Source: Chitinophaga sp. YR573
Lineage (GTDB): Bacteria > Bacteroidota > Bacteroidia > Chitinophagales > Chitinophagaceae
Reading direction: 5' to 3'
Length of the DNA: 64,000 nt
Assembly (NCBI RefSeq): GCF_900110995.1
Contig: NZ_FOJF01000003.1
Span: 1 to 64,000 of the forward strand
Shown: piece by piece, positions 27,513 through 36,076 of the stretch
Layout of the letters: the number at the start of each line of letters is the position of its first letter
Numbering within the stretch: the first letter of the stretch is position 1
The notes under the pieces: model-generated
What the model was told of the DNA's origin: nothing
Database searches by the model: none
The model's input: the letters and a program-made list of their open reading frames with translations, nothing else
Translations under genes and position numbers: made by a program

Positions 27513-29429
27513 ATGAAAAATAATTGTTCCAAAATTTTCGCCATCCTGTTTGCCTGTACATTGTTGGTACTGGAAACCTCCGCACAACAAAGGCAACCCG
27601 TTTACAAAAAAACTGATGGTTTTCCCGGACTAAACATTACGGACCCGGATGTACAATGGGGATATTTTACGGTTCCAGAAAACTGGGATATAGACAATGG
27701 TAACAGTGTTCAATTAGCTGTCGCCGTTATCAAAAGTCACAATAAGCAGTCCCATGAAGGAGTAGTTTTTCTGGCTGGTGGCCCGGGAGGAAATGCCGTA
27801 AGAGGAATTCGCAAATGGCTCAATAACCCCATACTGAATGATCATGATATTATTCTGGTGGATGTCAGAGGTGCAGGACTTTCAACCCCACAGCTTTGCC
27901 CCGAACTTGGTAAGGAGTTTATGGGTGTGATGGCGGAAAATGATGATGATGACAAGGAAATTGCAGACAGAGTAAAAGCTGCGGTGGCATGCCGTGATGA
28001 ACTGCTGAAGAGGAAAATTGATATAAGCATGTATAATAGCCATAGTGTAGCCTCGGACCTCCATGCGTTGAAACAGGCATTGGGCTACGACAAATGGATG
28101 GTATACAGCGTATCATACGGAACAAGAATGGCTTTGGAATATGTCAGAGATTTTCCGCAGGAGGTGACTAAAGTAGTATTCGATTCTCCTGTTCTGCCTG
28201 TCGCAGGTCTTTATGATAACAATACCAGTAACTATGTAAGGTCGCTGGAAGTATTGTTTGAAAAATGCCGTCAGGATAAATCCTGTAGTAGTGAGTATGG
28301 TGATCTTAAAGAACTTTATCAGAAAACAGTGTCAGACCTGGAAAAGAACCCCATTACGATCAAAGTACCTCAAAGCCTTGTGAGTACTGGCAAGTTTACC
28401 CTCAATGCCCAGGATTTTATGATCGCTGTGCAGCAGGGTTTATACGATCCGCGGTTTTTCGAAGTATTACCCTTGATCATAAAAGAGTTTAATCACCGCA
28501 ATGAAGAAATGATCACATCGTTGTTTTTTGCGTTACGCAACAGGCTTTCTCTCGACTATGGCACTTACTATTGTGTCTTATGCAAGGAAACGCTGCCATT
28601 AAACTCCATTGACACTTTCATCGGCGATGCCGCCAAAAACCAGCAGCTTACTTCAGGTGGTCTTCCATTTTACAAAGGGGATTATTCTATCTGTGAAAAA
28701 TGGTTTGGGGGTATTGGCAAGGATACTGTCGCCGGCGGACCTCAACTGATAACGAATATCCCCGCCCTGATTGTATCCGGCGAATTTGATCCTGTAACAC
28801 CACCTGCCGTTGGTAAAAAACTGCAGGCCTTAATACCTGGAAGTGTGGCTGTGGTTTTTCCCGGGCAGGGTCATGTACCGGGTTATTCTTCAAAAGGAAC
28901 GGAAGTGATCCATGCATTTTTCAATGGCACATTGAAAACTACGGACATCAGCAACCTGCAATCAGATAATATGCGGTTTATAACACATGTCCGCATCAAT
29001 GGTGGTCTGTCAAGGGTAGCCGGCATACTGAACAACCCGAAGTTATCTTTGATCTGGCCGTTGACGTTATCGCTGCTGGTGCTGGTACTGTATCTGTTCA
29101 TTCAGTTAATCCGGAAGAAAAAGCTCATTATACATTGGGTAATCATATTGGCCATCCTGGTGACCATACTTGCAGAAATAGGTTTTATCTACGCCATTAA
29201 TGCCACTGCTGCGATAAATCCATATGTCTTATCAGTTGGGTTGCCGGTTAAGTTCTCCTACTTATTTGTTGTGTTGTATTTGCTATTAGTGATTGTACTG
29301 TTGGCATTTGCACTTTTGGTAAGATTTACAGGAAGATTGGGCTTTAAGAATACGGCGTTTTCCTGGACGGCGCTGACTGCATTACTTGTGATTAATGCTT
29401 ACTTTTTTTACTGGGGCCTACTTTTTTAA
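27513..29429 (+). CDS. Secreted alpha/beta-hydrolase (TAP-like) with C-terminal membrane helices
   Basis: A 638-residue protein with a signal peptide (MKNNCSKIFAILFACTLLVL, cleavage near TSAQ) and an alpha/beta-hydrolase of the tripeptidyl/prolyl aminopeptidase type: GVVFLAGGPGGNA oxyanion region, VDVRGAGLS, nucleophile S201 in YSVSYGT (Ser in place of the first Gly of GxSxG), D426 in GEFDPVTPP and H454 in GQGHVPG. After about residue 510 come four hydrophobic segments (first LIWPLTLSLLVLVLYLFI), so the enzyme should sit on the periplasmic face of the inner membrane. It follows the Gly NRPS by 26 bases. A membrane-held periplasmic peptidase beside an NRPS exporter recalls ClbP-type prodrug activation, though ClbP is a different fold. 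Roles in trimming a pro-peptide, releasing a protecting group, or destroying the peptide all fit. Confidence 0.85.
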   Translation: MKNNCSKIFAILFACTLLVLETSAQQRQPVYKKTDGFPGLNITDPDVQWGYFTVPENWDIDNGNSVQLAVAVIKSHNKQSHEGVVFLAGGPGGNAVRGIRKWLNNPILNDHDIILVDVRGAGLSTPQLCPELGKEFMGVMAENDDDDKEIADRVKAAVACRDELLKRKIDISMYNSHSVASDLHALKQALGYDKWMVYSVSYGTRMALEYVRDFPQEVTKVVFDSPVLPVAGLYDNNTSNYVRSLEVLFEKCRQDKSCSSEYGDLKELYQKTVSDLEKNPITIKVPQSLVSTGKFTLNAQDFMIAVQQGLYDPRFFEVLPLIIKEFNHRNEEMITSLFFALRNRLSLDYGTYYCVLCKETLPLNSIDTFIGDAAKNQQLTSGGLPFYKGDYSICEKWFGGIGKDTVAGGPQLITNIPALIVSGEFDPVTPPAVGKKLQALIPGSVAVVFPGQGHVPGYSSKGTEVIHAFFNGTLKTTDISNLQSDNMRFITHVRINGGLSRVAGILNNPKLSLIWPLTLSLLVLVLYLFIQLIRKKKLIIHWVIILAILVTILAEIGFIYAINATAAINPYVLSVGLPVKFSYLFVVLYLLLVIVLLAFALLVRFTGRLGFKNTAFSWTALTALLVINAYFFYWGLLF

Positions 29430-29442
29430 ACACAATATCAAT

Positions 29443-29637
29443 ATGAGAAAGGAGTCAGAAATTATATCAAAAATAGAAGGATTTAACACTAATCTGTTAA
29501 TCATAGAAGAACGGATCAATGAAGAACTGCAGAAACATTACGAAAAAAGAAATAAAGCCCTGCTGCTGTTTCTGAACAAAGAAAGATGTGTATGGGAATT
29601 TGCTGTTGAACAGATGAAATGGATGCTTGAGGAATAA
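29443..29637 (+). CDS. Small helical protein of unknown function
   Basis: A 64-residue ORF starting at the ATG at 29443, 13 bases after the hydrolase stop and 20 bases before the GT9 gene. An upstream in-frame start at 29395 would overlap the hydrolase gene and add a different-looking hydrophobic leader, so the shorter form is preferred. The protein (MRKESEIISKIEGF...KWMLEE) is charged and looks wholly alpha-helical with possible coiled coil, one Cys and two Trp near the end. No family is recognised; it lacks the Trp/Pro pattern of MbtH-like NRPS chaperones. Tight spacing argues that it is a real, translated member of the operon. It might be a carrier, adaptor or chaperone, but nothing in the sequence decides this. 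Confidence 0.6.
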   Translation: MRKESEIISKIEGFNTNLLIIEERINEELQKHYEKRNKALLLFLNKERCVWEFAVEQMKWMLEE

Positions 29638-29657
29638 TAATTCATTAAATATTATAT

Positions 29658-30518
29658 ATGAAAAGAAAGGTTTTCAGAATTGTGGTCAGAGGCGGACTGG
29701 GAGATGTTTTATTGCTAACCCCCACAATGAAAGCAATTAAGCAGACATTTCCTGATAGTAAGATTAAGCTGTTCTGTTTTAATGAACGACAACAGCTGAT
29801 ATTTAAAAACAATCCACACGTAGATAACGTAAATAGCACCTCCTTTATAAGCAACCCCATATCATTTATAAGGGCTACAATGAAGTGGGGTAAATATTAT
29901 AAGGATTTTTATGGTGGCCTGATACCTACCGTATTTTATAAGGATAATGCAAAAGTACTCATCGCAGGTCTTTACGGAGTGGAACTGAAGGATGATAAAG
30001 TACAGATATTCCTTACAAATCAGGAGGAGGAAACAGCGAAGCAGCTACTGTCAGAGTATAAGAATCCGGTATTACTGCATATTACTTCAAAGACGTCTAA
30101 AAATCAGGAATGGGAGCATGATAACTGGGACAAGCTGATTACCTCTATGCCTGAATATACGTTTATCCAGCTGGGAGTAATGGCTGAAGCCAAAGTGGAA
30201 AAGGCAGTTGATCTCAGAGGGAAGATTTCCTTTCGCGATACATTGGCACTTATCAAACATGCCAGAAGTTTTGTAGGTGTGAATTCTTCCTTTTCACATG
30301 CCACCAATGCGTTTAATATCCCGGGAGTAGTAATATTCGGCCCTGCTCAACCTGATATCTGGGGACACCCTAACAACATAAATATCTATAAACCTTTACG
30401 TTGTTCTCCCTGTCTTGATCTGATATTTGCGGCTAAATGTCCTTATGATAAACGCTGTATGAGCAGCATTTCCGTAGAAGAAGTAAAAGAGGCACTCTTA
30501 TCCCAACTGCTTAAATAA
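29658..30518 (+). CDS. Glycosyltransferase family 9 protein
   Basis: A 286-residue protein of the GT9 (ADP-heptose:LPS heptosyltransferase-like) family. The N-terminal loop VRGGLGDVLLLTPTMKAIKQ (residues 9-28) and the C-terminal donor-site stretch FVGVNSSFSHATNAFNIPGV followed by IFGPAQPDIWGH are the typical marks of the two Rossmann lobes. A C-terminal Cys cluster (LRCSPCLDL...KCPYDKRC) is common in this family. It is shorter than the usual 320-350 residues. It lies inside the NRPS operon, 20 bases after the small ORF and 34 bases before the thioesterase, so it may glycosylate the peptide. GT9 enzymes mostly act on LPS cores, so a role on a peptide would be unusual; a cell-surface role by chance linkage is the alternative. 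Confidence 0.85.
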   Translation: MKRKVFRIVVRGGLGDVLLLTPTMKAIKQTFPDSKIKLFCFNERQQLIFKNNPHVDNVNSTSFISNPISFIRATMKWGKYYKDFYGGLIPTVFYKDNAKVLIAGLYGVELKDDKVQIFLTNQEEETAKQLLSEYKNPVLLHITSKTSKNQEWEHDNWDKLITSMPEYTFIQLGVMAEAKVEKAVDLRGKISFRDTLALIKHARSFVGVNSSFSHATNAFNIPGVVIFGPAQPDIWGHPNNINIYKPLRCSPCLDLIFAAKCPYDKRCMSSISVEEVKEALLSQLLK

Positions 30519-30552
30519 ATCACCCGGCCGGGAATCATTAATAAGTAATGAA

Positions 30553-31257
30553 TTGAGAACGATCAATCTTTTTTGCCTTCCTTTCGCTGGCGGTAATAAA
30601 TATTCTTATAGGGAATATGAAAAGTATGCACCGCCTTTTCTCAATATTATACCGCTTGAATATCCCGGCAGGGGTGGGCGAATGGGAGAAGCATTTATTT
30701 ATGATATGCATCAGCTGGCAGAGGACCTTTATGAAAAGATCAGATATCGGACAGATGGTAATGATTATGCTATATATGGACACAGTATGGGCGCACTGGT
30801 AGCCTATCTGCTTGCAAAAAAAATGATAGTATTCAATCACAGACTGCCACTGCATCTTTTCCTGACTGGAACCGTTGGTCCATCTGCTATTTCGAGAAGC
30901 CTGAAAAAAAGGCATTTGTTGCCTAAAAATGAATTTATAGAGGAATTGAGAGTGTTAGATGGCAGCCCGCAGGAGGTATTGGAAAATGAAGAATTACTGG
31001 CATTTTTCGAACCTGTTCTGCGGGCAGATTTTAAAGCCAGCGAAACTTATCAGCATAAGGCATCTATGAAGTTAAATATTCCGATGACAGTGATTACCGG
31101 GGATAAAGAAGATATGACGGAGGAGGATATATTGTTATGGGCGAATGAATCATCTGAAACAGAATTTATAAAAATGACAGGGTCACATTTTTTCATCTTC
31201 TCCCATATACCTGAGATAATGGGAATTATTAAAAATAAGTTAATCCGTCAGGGATAA
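30553..31257 (+). CDS. Type II thioesterase (editing), TTG start
   Basis: A 234-residue alpha/beta-hydrolase of the GrsT/SrfAD type that clears misprimed or stalled acyl groups from carrier domains. It shows LFCLPFAGGNKYSYREY at the start, PLEYPGRGGR, the nucleophile S78 in YGHSMGA, the acid region TGDKEDMTEED and H212 in TGSHFFIF. No in-frame ATG or GTG lies between the preceding stop and this frame; the start must be TTG at 30553 (or another non-ATG codon). Just upstream, ATG-AAT-TGA at 30548-30556 makes a two-codon ORF whose stop overlaps the TTG, which may couple or damp translation. It is the last gene of the operon and is followed by a terminator at 31281. A type II enzyme does not by itself explain chain release. 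Confidence 0.9.
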   Translation: MRTINLFCLPFAGGNKYSYREYEKYAPPFLNIIPLEYPGRGGRMGEAFIYDMHQLAEDLYEKIRYRTDGNDYAIYGHSMGALVAYLLAKKMIVFNHRLPLHLFLTGTVGPSAISRSLKKRHLLPKNEFIEELRVLDGSPQEVLENEELLAFFEPVLRADFKASETYQHKASMKLNIPMTVITGDKEDMTEEDILLWANESSETEFIKMTGSHFFIFSHIPEIMGIIKNKLIRQG

Positions 31258-31280
31258 GGCTGGAACATATAAAAAAAGAA

Positions 31281-31303
31281 AAACCCGCGATTATCGCAGG
31301 TTT
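31281..31303 (+). terminator. Terminator ending the NRPS operon
   Basis: A hairpin AAACCcGCGA / TCGCaGGTTT with a short TTA loop, flanked by an A-run before and TTTTATCTATTT after. It lies 24 bases after the thioesterase stop and just beyond the 3' end of tRNA-Lys on the other strand, so it may serve both directions. Confidence 0.75.
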
Positions 31304-31316
31304 TATCTATTTAGTG

Positions 31317-31389
31317 TGATCCCGCTGGGACTCGGACCCAGGACCCATACATTAAAAGTGTATTGCTCTACCAACTGAGCTACGGAATC
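31317..31389 (-). tRNA. tRNA-Lys (anticodon UUU)
   Basis: On the minus strand a full 73-nt cloverleaf can be drawn. The acceptor stem pairs GATTCCG with CGGGATC with one G-T pair, the D arm reads TAGCTCAGTTGGTAGAGCA, the anticodon loop is CTTTTAA giving UUU (Lys), the T arm is CTGGG-TCCGAGT-CCCAG, and the discriminator base is A. No CCA is encoded. A strong promoter lies 27 bases upstream. The gene marks the right edge of the plus-strand NRPS operon. Confidence 0.95.
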
Positions 31390-31415
31390 ATTCCCTCTTT
31401 TTGTAATTGGGAGTG

Positions 31416-31446
31416 CAAAGATAGGAAATATTTTATCACTACCAAA
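31416..31446 (-). promoter_or_regulatory. Bacteroidota-type promoter of tRNA-Lys
   Basis: Read on the minus strand: TTTG at 31446-31443, a 19-base spacer, then TATCTTTG at 31423-31416. This matches the Bacteroidota -33/-7 consensus TTTG / TAnnTTTG. The tRNA begins 27 bases downstream of the -7 box. It is the clearest promoter in the window. Confidence 0.8.
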
Positions 31447-31502
31447 TCTTTGTAAAAAACTTTTTAAAATAACTTTCCCGTTGTTGCGTACCCGTTACTA
31501 AA

Positions 31503-32081
31503 TCACGGTCTCAAAAACCCTAATCCAAAGGCCGTACCGGCCCCCAGCGCAGCTCCCGCTATCACATCCGAAGGGTTATGCACACCCAGATACATCCGGG
31601 AATAACCGACCGCACCAGACCATAACACAGACGGCACAATCACATACCACTTAGGATACGCACGAATTAAGGCAGTAGCAGAACTAACTGCTGCAGACGT
31701 ATGCCCCGAAGGAAAAGAATAGGAGGAGGGCTGATACACAGCCGTAAGGTGCGCATTAGTAATAAAAGGCCTGGGCCGCTTCACAATCTTTTTAATAAGG
31801 ATATTCAGCAGCGCAGTCGTAGCTGTACTACTCGCCACATACAGCGCATTCTGACGCATATCAGGGTTATGATCTATAATACCGGCAACAAGTAACCCGG
31901 CAGGAATCGCGAGGTTCACATAGTCATTTGTATTCGAAATAAAGAGCATTGTTCTGGTCTGTCCCGGAGTGCGATGCGCCTCCAGGTATTCTAATGTATA
32001 GTCATCCCGTTTTTGAATCTCTGATTGGCCATAGGTAGCAGATGAAGCCACCAGCAAAACAATTAAAAATTGAATCCTCAT
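31503..32081 (-). CDS. PAP2-superfamily phosphatase
   Basis: A 192-residue membrane-associated phosphatase with a signal peptide (MRIQFLIVLLVASSATYGQ). The three PAP2 motifs are present: KxxxxxxRP as KIVKRPRP (98-105), PSGH (124-127) and SRxxxxxHxxxD as SRMYLGVHNPSD (151-162). Members remove phosphate from lipid phosphates such as phosphatidic acid or undecaprenyl pyrophosphate, or act as acid phosphatases. The start is 13 bases after the stop of the phosphopantetheinyl transferase gene, so the two are probably co-transcribed. A link with the NRPS pathway is not evident beyond this neighbourhood. Confidence 0.9.
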   Translation of the reverse strand: MRIQFLIVLLVASSATYGQSEIQKRDDYTLEYLEAHRTPGQTRTMLFISNTNDYVNLAIPAGLLVAGIIDHNPDMRQNALYVASSTATTALLNILIKKIVKRPRPFITNAHLTAVYQPSSYSFPSGHTSAAVSSATALIRAYPKWYVIVPSVLWSGAVGYSRMYLGVHNPSDVIAGAALGAGTAFGLGFLRP

Positions 32082-32094
32082 TTCCCGGAAAAGT

Positions 32095-32832
32095 TTACTG
32101 ATTATAAATTATCCTCGCCAGCACAGCGGCCTCCGGTATACTGTTCTTCGGTAACACAACAGACCAGGCATGATCGCCGGAAAGCCATGACAATGCTTTA
32201 TACTGTGCAAAGTTGGTAAAATGGGCTTCTATCACCCCATCTATATGAATAATATAATTCACCTCATATACCTGCAAAGGAGTCATTAATCCTGTCCTGA
32301 GCGTTTTAGACAACGCCTCTTTCATCGTCCATAAAAGCGTCATATCAGCACCAGGTAACATAGGTTTTGCAATTGCTTCCCGTAAACCGGGTAACAACCG
32401 CCTTTCCTCTTCCGTAATAATCCCGTTAATCGTTTCATGGATCTCAGGGGTAATCATCTCCACATCTATTCCCATAGGATGTGCCTCGGGGAATACAACC
32501 ACCCCACACCAGTTATCCGTATGCGAAAGGCTCAGCTGAACATTGGATACACCGGGAATCTCCAAAACAGGCTGCTGGAAAATACCTGCTGTTATTTTTA
32601 TCCTGGTTGGCTCAGGACAGAATACTTCTGCTGCCTGTTTGGCGGTATATCTCCCATGAAGATAACTATGCTGTCGTTTAGGGGCAGAAAGTGTATTGAA
32701 ATAAGTATGTTCATCAGGATGAAGGATACTGTCTTTTAATGCTAACAGCTCAGGGAATGTTGCACAGGATGTGGCAATATACGCAGCAAAAGTACCACCT
32801 GTTCTGTTTAAAAGAAGGGTTTCGGTATTCAT
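32095..32832 (-). CDS. 4'-phosphopantetheinyl transferase, Sfp type
   Basis: A 245-residue transferase that moves phosphopantetheine from CoA to carrier-protein serines. Motifs: QLSLSHTDNW (about 99-108), GIDVE at 121-125 with metal-binding D123 and E125, and WTMKEALSK at 168-176 with E172 and K176. The size fits the Sfp/HetI branch that serves NRPS and PKS carriers rather than the 120-residue AcpS type. It lies 0.8 kb from the end of the NRPS operon on the opposite strand and is very likely the enzyme that activates the PCP domains encoded at 1-14798 and 23014-27486. It leads an operon with the PAP2 gene. Confidence 0.92.
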   Translation of the reverse strand: MNTETLLLNRTGGTFAAYIATSCATFPELLALKDSILHPDEHTYFNTLSAPKRQHSYLHGRYTAKQAAEVFCPEPTRIKITAGIFQQPVLEIPGVSNVQLSLSHTDNWCGVVVFPEAHPMGIDVEMITPEIHETINGIITEEERRLLPGLREAIAKPMLPGADMTLLWTMKEALSKTLRTGLMTPLQVYEVNYIIHIDGVIEAHFTNFAQYKALSWLSGDHAWSVVLPKNSIPEAAVLARIIYNQ

Positions 32833-32883
32833 ACCGGAAAGATAAAGATTATGATGCAGATGGTACTGGTATCATTGAAGCTT

Positions 32884-34182
32884 TTAGAGAGATAAACGGG
32901 CTGCCACCCCTGTAATACCATTATTAGCAATTACAATACTGGTTACTTTACCATTTTCAATAATAAATGATATTCTAAAATCCCTGTTTTCACTGAGATA
33001 GAAATGAGTCTCATCTATAGCCCTCAGCACAGATCTTGGGCCCCGGGAAGGATATGACACCAACTCCCCGTTTTCGATTTTCATTTCGATGACCAGCTCA
33101 TGCGGAGTAGTAAGCTTATAAGTACCGGCATAACGTTGAAGAACATCTTCACTTAGCTTAACGAATGCTATTTTCTCAGGTATCTGATAAGGTTGATGAT
33201 AGAGAATAGCAAAGATCTTTTTTGTAATACCATCAAGCGCCATGGTCTCTGTATTACTTAGTAAAATTACGCAGATGTCATCTGCAGGTACCCTGGCAAA
33301 ATTGCTTCTGAAACCCCATATCCCTCCACTATGTGAAACTTCTTTGTGGCCATAGATGGAATCTATCTGCCACCCATATCCATAGTTATTCTTAAACGGA
33401 GTAAGCGCCTTATGTGATGAGGTCTCATTTATTACTTTACCAAACCCTTCATGCCATTTATACAAATCAACTACAGTAGAATAAATAGAACCCGCTGCAT
33501 AGGATACGGAAGAATCCACAATAGACGCTACGTTAAAAGAATCCGAATTATATCCCGTTGCTCTATTTGCTAAATGAGCAAAATCAAAACCACTGCTATT
33601 CATTTTCAAAGGATGGAAGATATATTTTTTAACAGCTTCCTGATAAGATAAATGTGTTACTTTCTGACTGATATACCCCAGCAACATATACCCTGAATTA
33701 CTATAATTCCAACCAGTACCTGGAGAAAAATCAAGTGGTTGGTCTTTAAATAATGATAACATTCCCGCTTCATCAGCCGGTTGATCGGCATGTCTCATAA
33801 ACTCACCATTCATCGTATAATTATACACCCCGGAAGTATGGGTCAATAGACTTTCAATAGTAATACTATCCCCTTTAGGATAGTCAGGATAATATTTACT
33901 AAGTTTATCTGTCAATGATAACAGGTGTAATTCATTCAGTTTTAAGATAAGAGCAGATGTAAATGTTTTGGTGATGGAAGCAATCTGGTAAACAGTATTT
34001 TCATCATTCATCTTATTGGATTTTACATCAGAAAACCCATATCCCTTTTTTAGCAATATCTGCCCATGCTGTGCTACCAGCACAGATCCATTAAAATCAT
34101 AAGCCTTCATTAACTGATCTATATCCTGGGAGAAGGCAGGTTGTACAGCAACCAGTAACAGGATAACTATTTGTTTTATCAT
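32884..34182 (-). CDS. Serine hydrolase, class C beta-lactamase family
   Basis: A 432-residue secreted protein (signal peptide MIKQIVILLLVAVQPAFSQ) with the beta-lactamase/PBP4 fold: S69-x-x-K72 in ASITKTF, Y160-S-N162 in WNYSNSGY, and the third box HSGG in VSHSGGIWGF. A C-terminal lipocalin-like extension (about 330-432: RYAGTYKLTTPHELVIEMK) is common in this group. Members include esterases, D-aminopeptidases, carboxypeptidases and the prodrug peptidase ClbP, but ClbP has membrane helices that are absent here. It is separated from the transferase gene by 51 bases and reads the same way. The true substrate cannot be told. Confidence 0.88.
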   Translation of the reverse strand: MIKQIVILLLVAVQPAFSQDIDQLMKAYDFNGSVLVAQHGQILLKKGYGFSDVKSNKMNDENTVYQIASITKTFTSALILKLNELHLLSLTDKLSKYYPDYPKGDSITIESLLTHTSGVYNYTMNGEFMRHADQPADEAGMLSLFKDQPLDFSPGTGWNYSNSGYMLLGYISQKVTHLSYQEAVKKYIFHPLKMNSSGFDFAHLANRATGYNSDSFNVASIVDSSVSYAAGSIYSTVVDLYKWHEGFGKVINETSSHKALTPFKNNYGYGWQIDSIYGHKEVSHSGGIWGFRSNFARVPADDICVILLSNTETMALDGITKKIFAILYHQPYQIPEKIAFVKLSEDVLQRYAGTYKLTTPHELVIEMKIENGELVSYPSRGPRSVLRAIDETHFYLSENRDFRISFIIENGKVTSIVIANNGITGVAARLSL

Positions 34183-34274
34183 ATTTCAATAATAACCTTA
34201 ACCCATAAAAGGGTAAAAAAAATGTGATGGAAATATTAAAACATGTGATATATTAGCTTAAACCCACTATAAAT

Positions 34275-36038
34275 ATGACCAAAAGACTCATACTACTTTC
34301 ATGCCTCTTCCCTTTGGCTGTCAACGCACAGACACCCGGCAAAGCATGGATAGTGAAATCCAACCAGTACACACAACAGCTGATCGATCTTGATAAGAAG
34401 TATTCTCCTGAATATGGTTCTTCCCAGGGCCTTGCTGCTTATGATACACTCATCACCGTTCCCACGCTCGCCAATTTACTGGCAGAAAGAAAAGACGAAG
34501 AAGCCCTGGCAAAGAAATATGCAGCCCTCGCCCTAACGGAAAAGGATATAGCAGTAAAACAGGACCTGAACATTCTCATCACCCATTTGAAACTGGGCTT
34601 CCGCCAACAGGATTTCAGTCAGCAAAGACAGGTGCCTTTCCTAAATGCCGCTTCATTCGTTTACGGCGGACTGGAATCATTGCTGGATGACCAGACTCCT
34701 GTAGAAAGAAGGGCGGCAGCAGTTGCCCGCATAAGAAAGTATGCCGGTCTGGATGGTAAATTAAAACCCCTCACCACTATTTATAAAGAACGTGTAGAAT
34801 TACAGGTGAAGAAGGGGGCTAACATGGTATACCCTTCCAAACAGCAAATGGAAGTGGATTTATCGAGGAACGCCAGCATCATCGATGGAATAGCCGACTT
34901 ATGCAGGAAATACCAGCTAACAGGCTGGGAACAGCCTTACTCCGTACTTAAGAAACAACTGGAAGACTATGACCAATGGACAAAAGAAAACATTCTTGTC
35001 AAAGCAAGGGCAGATTTCAGGCTCGTTCCTGAAGAGTACGCCCTGCAACTGGAGCAATATGGTATAGATATCCCATCCGCACAGTTAGCTCAGATGGCAC
35101 ACAAAGCCTTCACAGACGTACAAAACCAGATGAAGCCTATCGCAGAGAAGATAGCCAGACAACATAACTGGAACTTTACCGATTACCGTGCAGTAATAAA
35201 GGAACTGAAAAAAGACCAGGTCCACGGCGACTCTATCATCCCTCTCTACGAACAACACTTAAAGGATATAGAATCGATCATCCGCGATCATCAGCTGGTA
35301 ACCTTGCCAGATCGTCCCGCTATCATCCGCCTGGCTACTGCTGCTGAAACAGCACGTACTCCGGCCCCACATATGGTACCACCACCATTCCTGAATAACA
35401 CTGGCCAGAGAGGTGTATTCGTACTGCCATTGAACATGCCACCGCCTCCCGGAGAAAAGCTGGTGAACAAATACGACGATTTCACCTTTGACGCCGCTTC
35501 CTGGACTATCATCGCGCATGAAGCTCGTCCGGGTCATGAGATGCAGTTCGATAAGATGGTGGAAGAAGGCGTTTCTCAAGCCCGTACGCTATATGCCTTT
35601 AACTCAACGAACGTAGAAGGATGGGGCTTATACTCCGAATACATCACCCGTCCCTACATGCCGCTGGAAGGACAACTGGTATCCCTGGATTACCTGTTGT
35701 TAAGAGCTGCACGTGCCTTCCTCGATCCTGAATTACAGGCAGGGAAAATCACACAGAAAGACGTCATAAAAGTATTAACGGAAGATGTGGTACAATCACA
35801 GGCGATGGCCCAGCAGGAAATGGAACGTTACAGCATCCAGGCACCCGGACAGGCAAACAGCTACTTCTATGGTTTTACAAAAATGATCGGTTTAAGGAAA
35901 GATGCAGAACAGGCATTAGGAAAGAAATTCAACGCATTGCATTTCCACGACTTTATCCTCTCTCAGGGTTTACTCCCACCCGTGTTAATCAGAGATGCGG
36001 TGATGAAGGATTTTATTCCGCAGGAAAAGAAACTATAA
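34275..36038 (+). CDS. DUF885 family secreted protein (putative metallopeptidase)
   Basis: A 587-residue protein with a signal peptide (MTKRLILLSCLFPLAVNAQ). The DUF885 signature is present: HEARPGH at residues 415-421, an HExxPGH motif with a downstream Glu in NVEGWGLYSEY, as in gluzincin-like metallopeptidases. The length matches the family (550-600). It is divergent from the serine hydrolase gene and ends at a strong bidirectional terminator. Members are assumed to be zinc peptidases of the periplasm; few have been characterised, so function is inferred. Confidence 0.88.
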   Translation: MTKRLILLSCLFPLAVNAQTPGKAWIVKSNQYTQQLIDLDKKYSPEYGSSQGLAAYDTLITVPTLANLLAERKDEEALAKKYAALALTEKDIAVKQDLNILITHLKLGFRQQDFSQQRQVPFLNAASFVYGGLESLLDDQTPVERRAAAVARIRKYAGLDGKLKPLTTIYKERVELQVKKGANMVYPSKQQMEVDLSRNASIIDGIADLCRKYQLTGWEQPYSVLKKQLEDYDQWTKENILVKARADFRLVPEEYALQLEQYGIDIPSAQLAQMAHKAFTDVQNQMKPIAEKIARQHNWNFTDYRAVIKELKKDQVHGDSIIPLYEQHLKDIESIIRDHQLVTLPDRPAIIRLATAAETARTPAPHMVPPPFLNNTGQRGVFVLPLNMPPPPGEKLVNKYDDFTFDAASWTIIAHEARPGHEMQFDKMVEEGVSQARTLYAFNSTNVEGWGLYSEYITRPYMPLEGQLVSLDYLLLRAARAFLDPELQAGKITQKDVIKVLTEDVVQSQAMAQQEMERYSIQAPGQANSYFYGFTKMIGLRKDAEQALGKKFNALHFHDFILSQGLLPPVLIRDAVMKDFIPQEKKL

Positions 36039-36042
36039 AAAC

Positions 36043-36070
36043 AAAAGCCCCTGCAACAACAGGGGCTTTT
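36043..36070. terminator. Bidirectional terminator
   Basis: A perfect 11-bp stem AAAAGCCCCTG / CAGGGGCTTTT around a CAACAA loop, with A-runs before and T-runs after. It lies between convergent genes ending at 36038 and 36077, so it can stop both transcripts. Confidence 0.9.
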
Positions 36071-36076
36071 TCAATA

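Noticed and set aside
29443-29637. MbtH-like protein
   Set aside because: The size fits but the conserved Trp/Pro signature of MbtH proteins is absent.
32884-34182. ClbP-type prodrug peptidase for the NRPS product
   Set aside because: It has the right catalytic boxes but no C-terminal membrane helices and lies outside the operon on the other strand, so the hydrolase at 27513-29429 is a better candidate.
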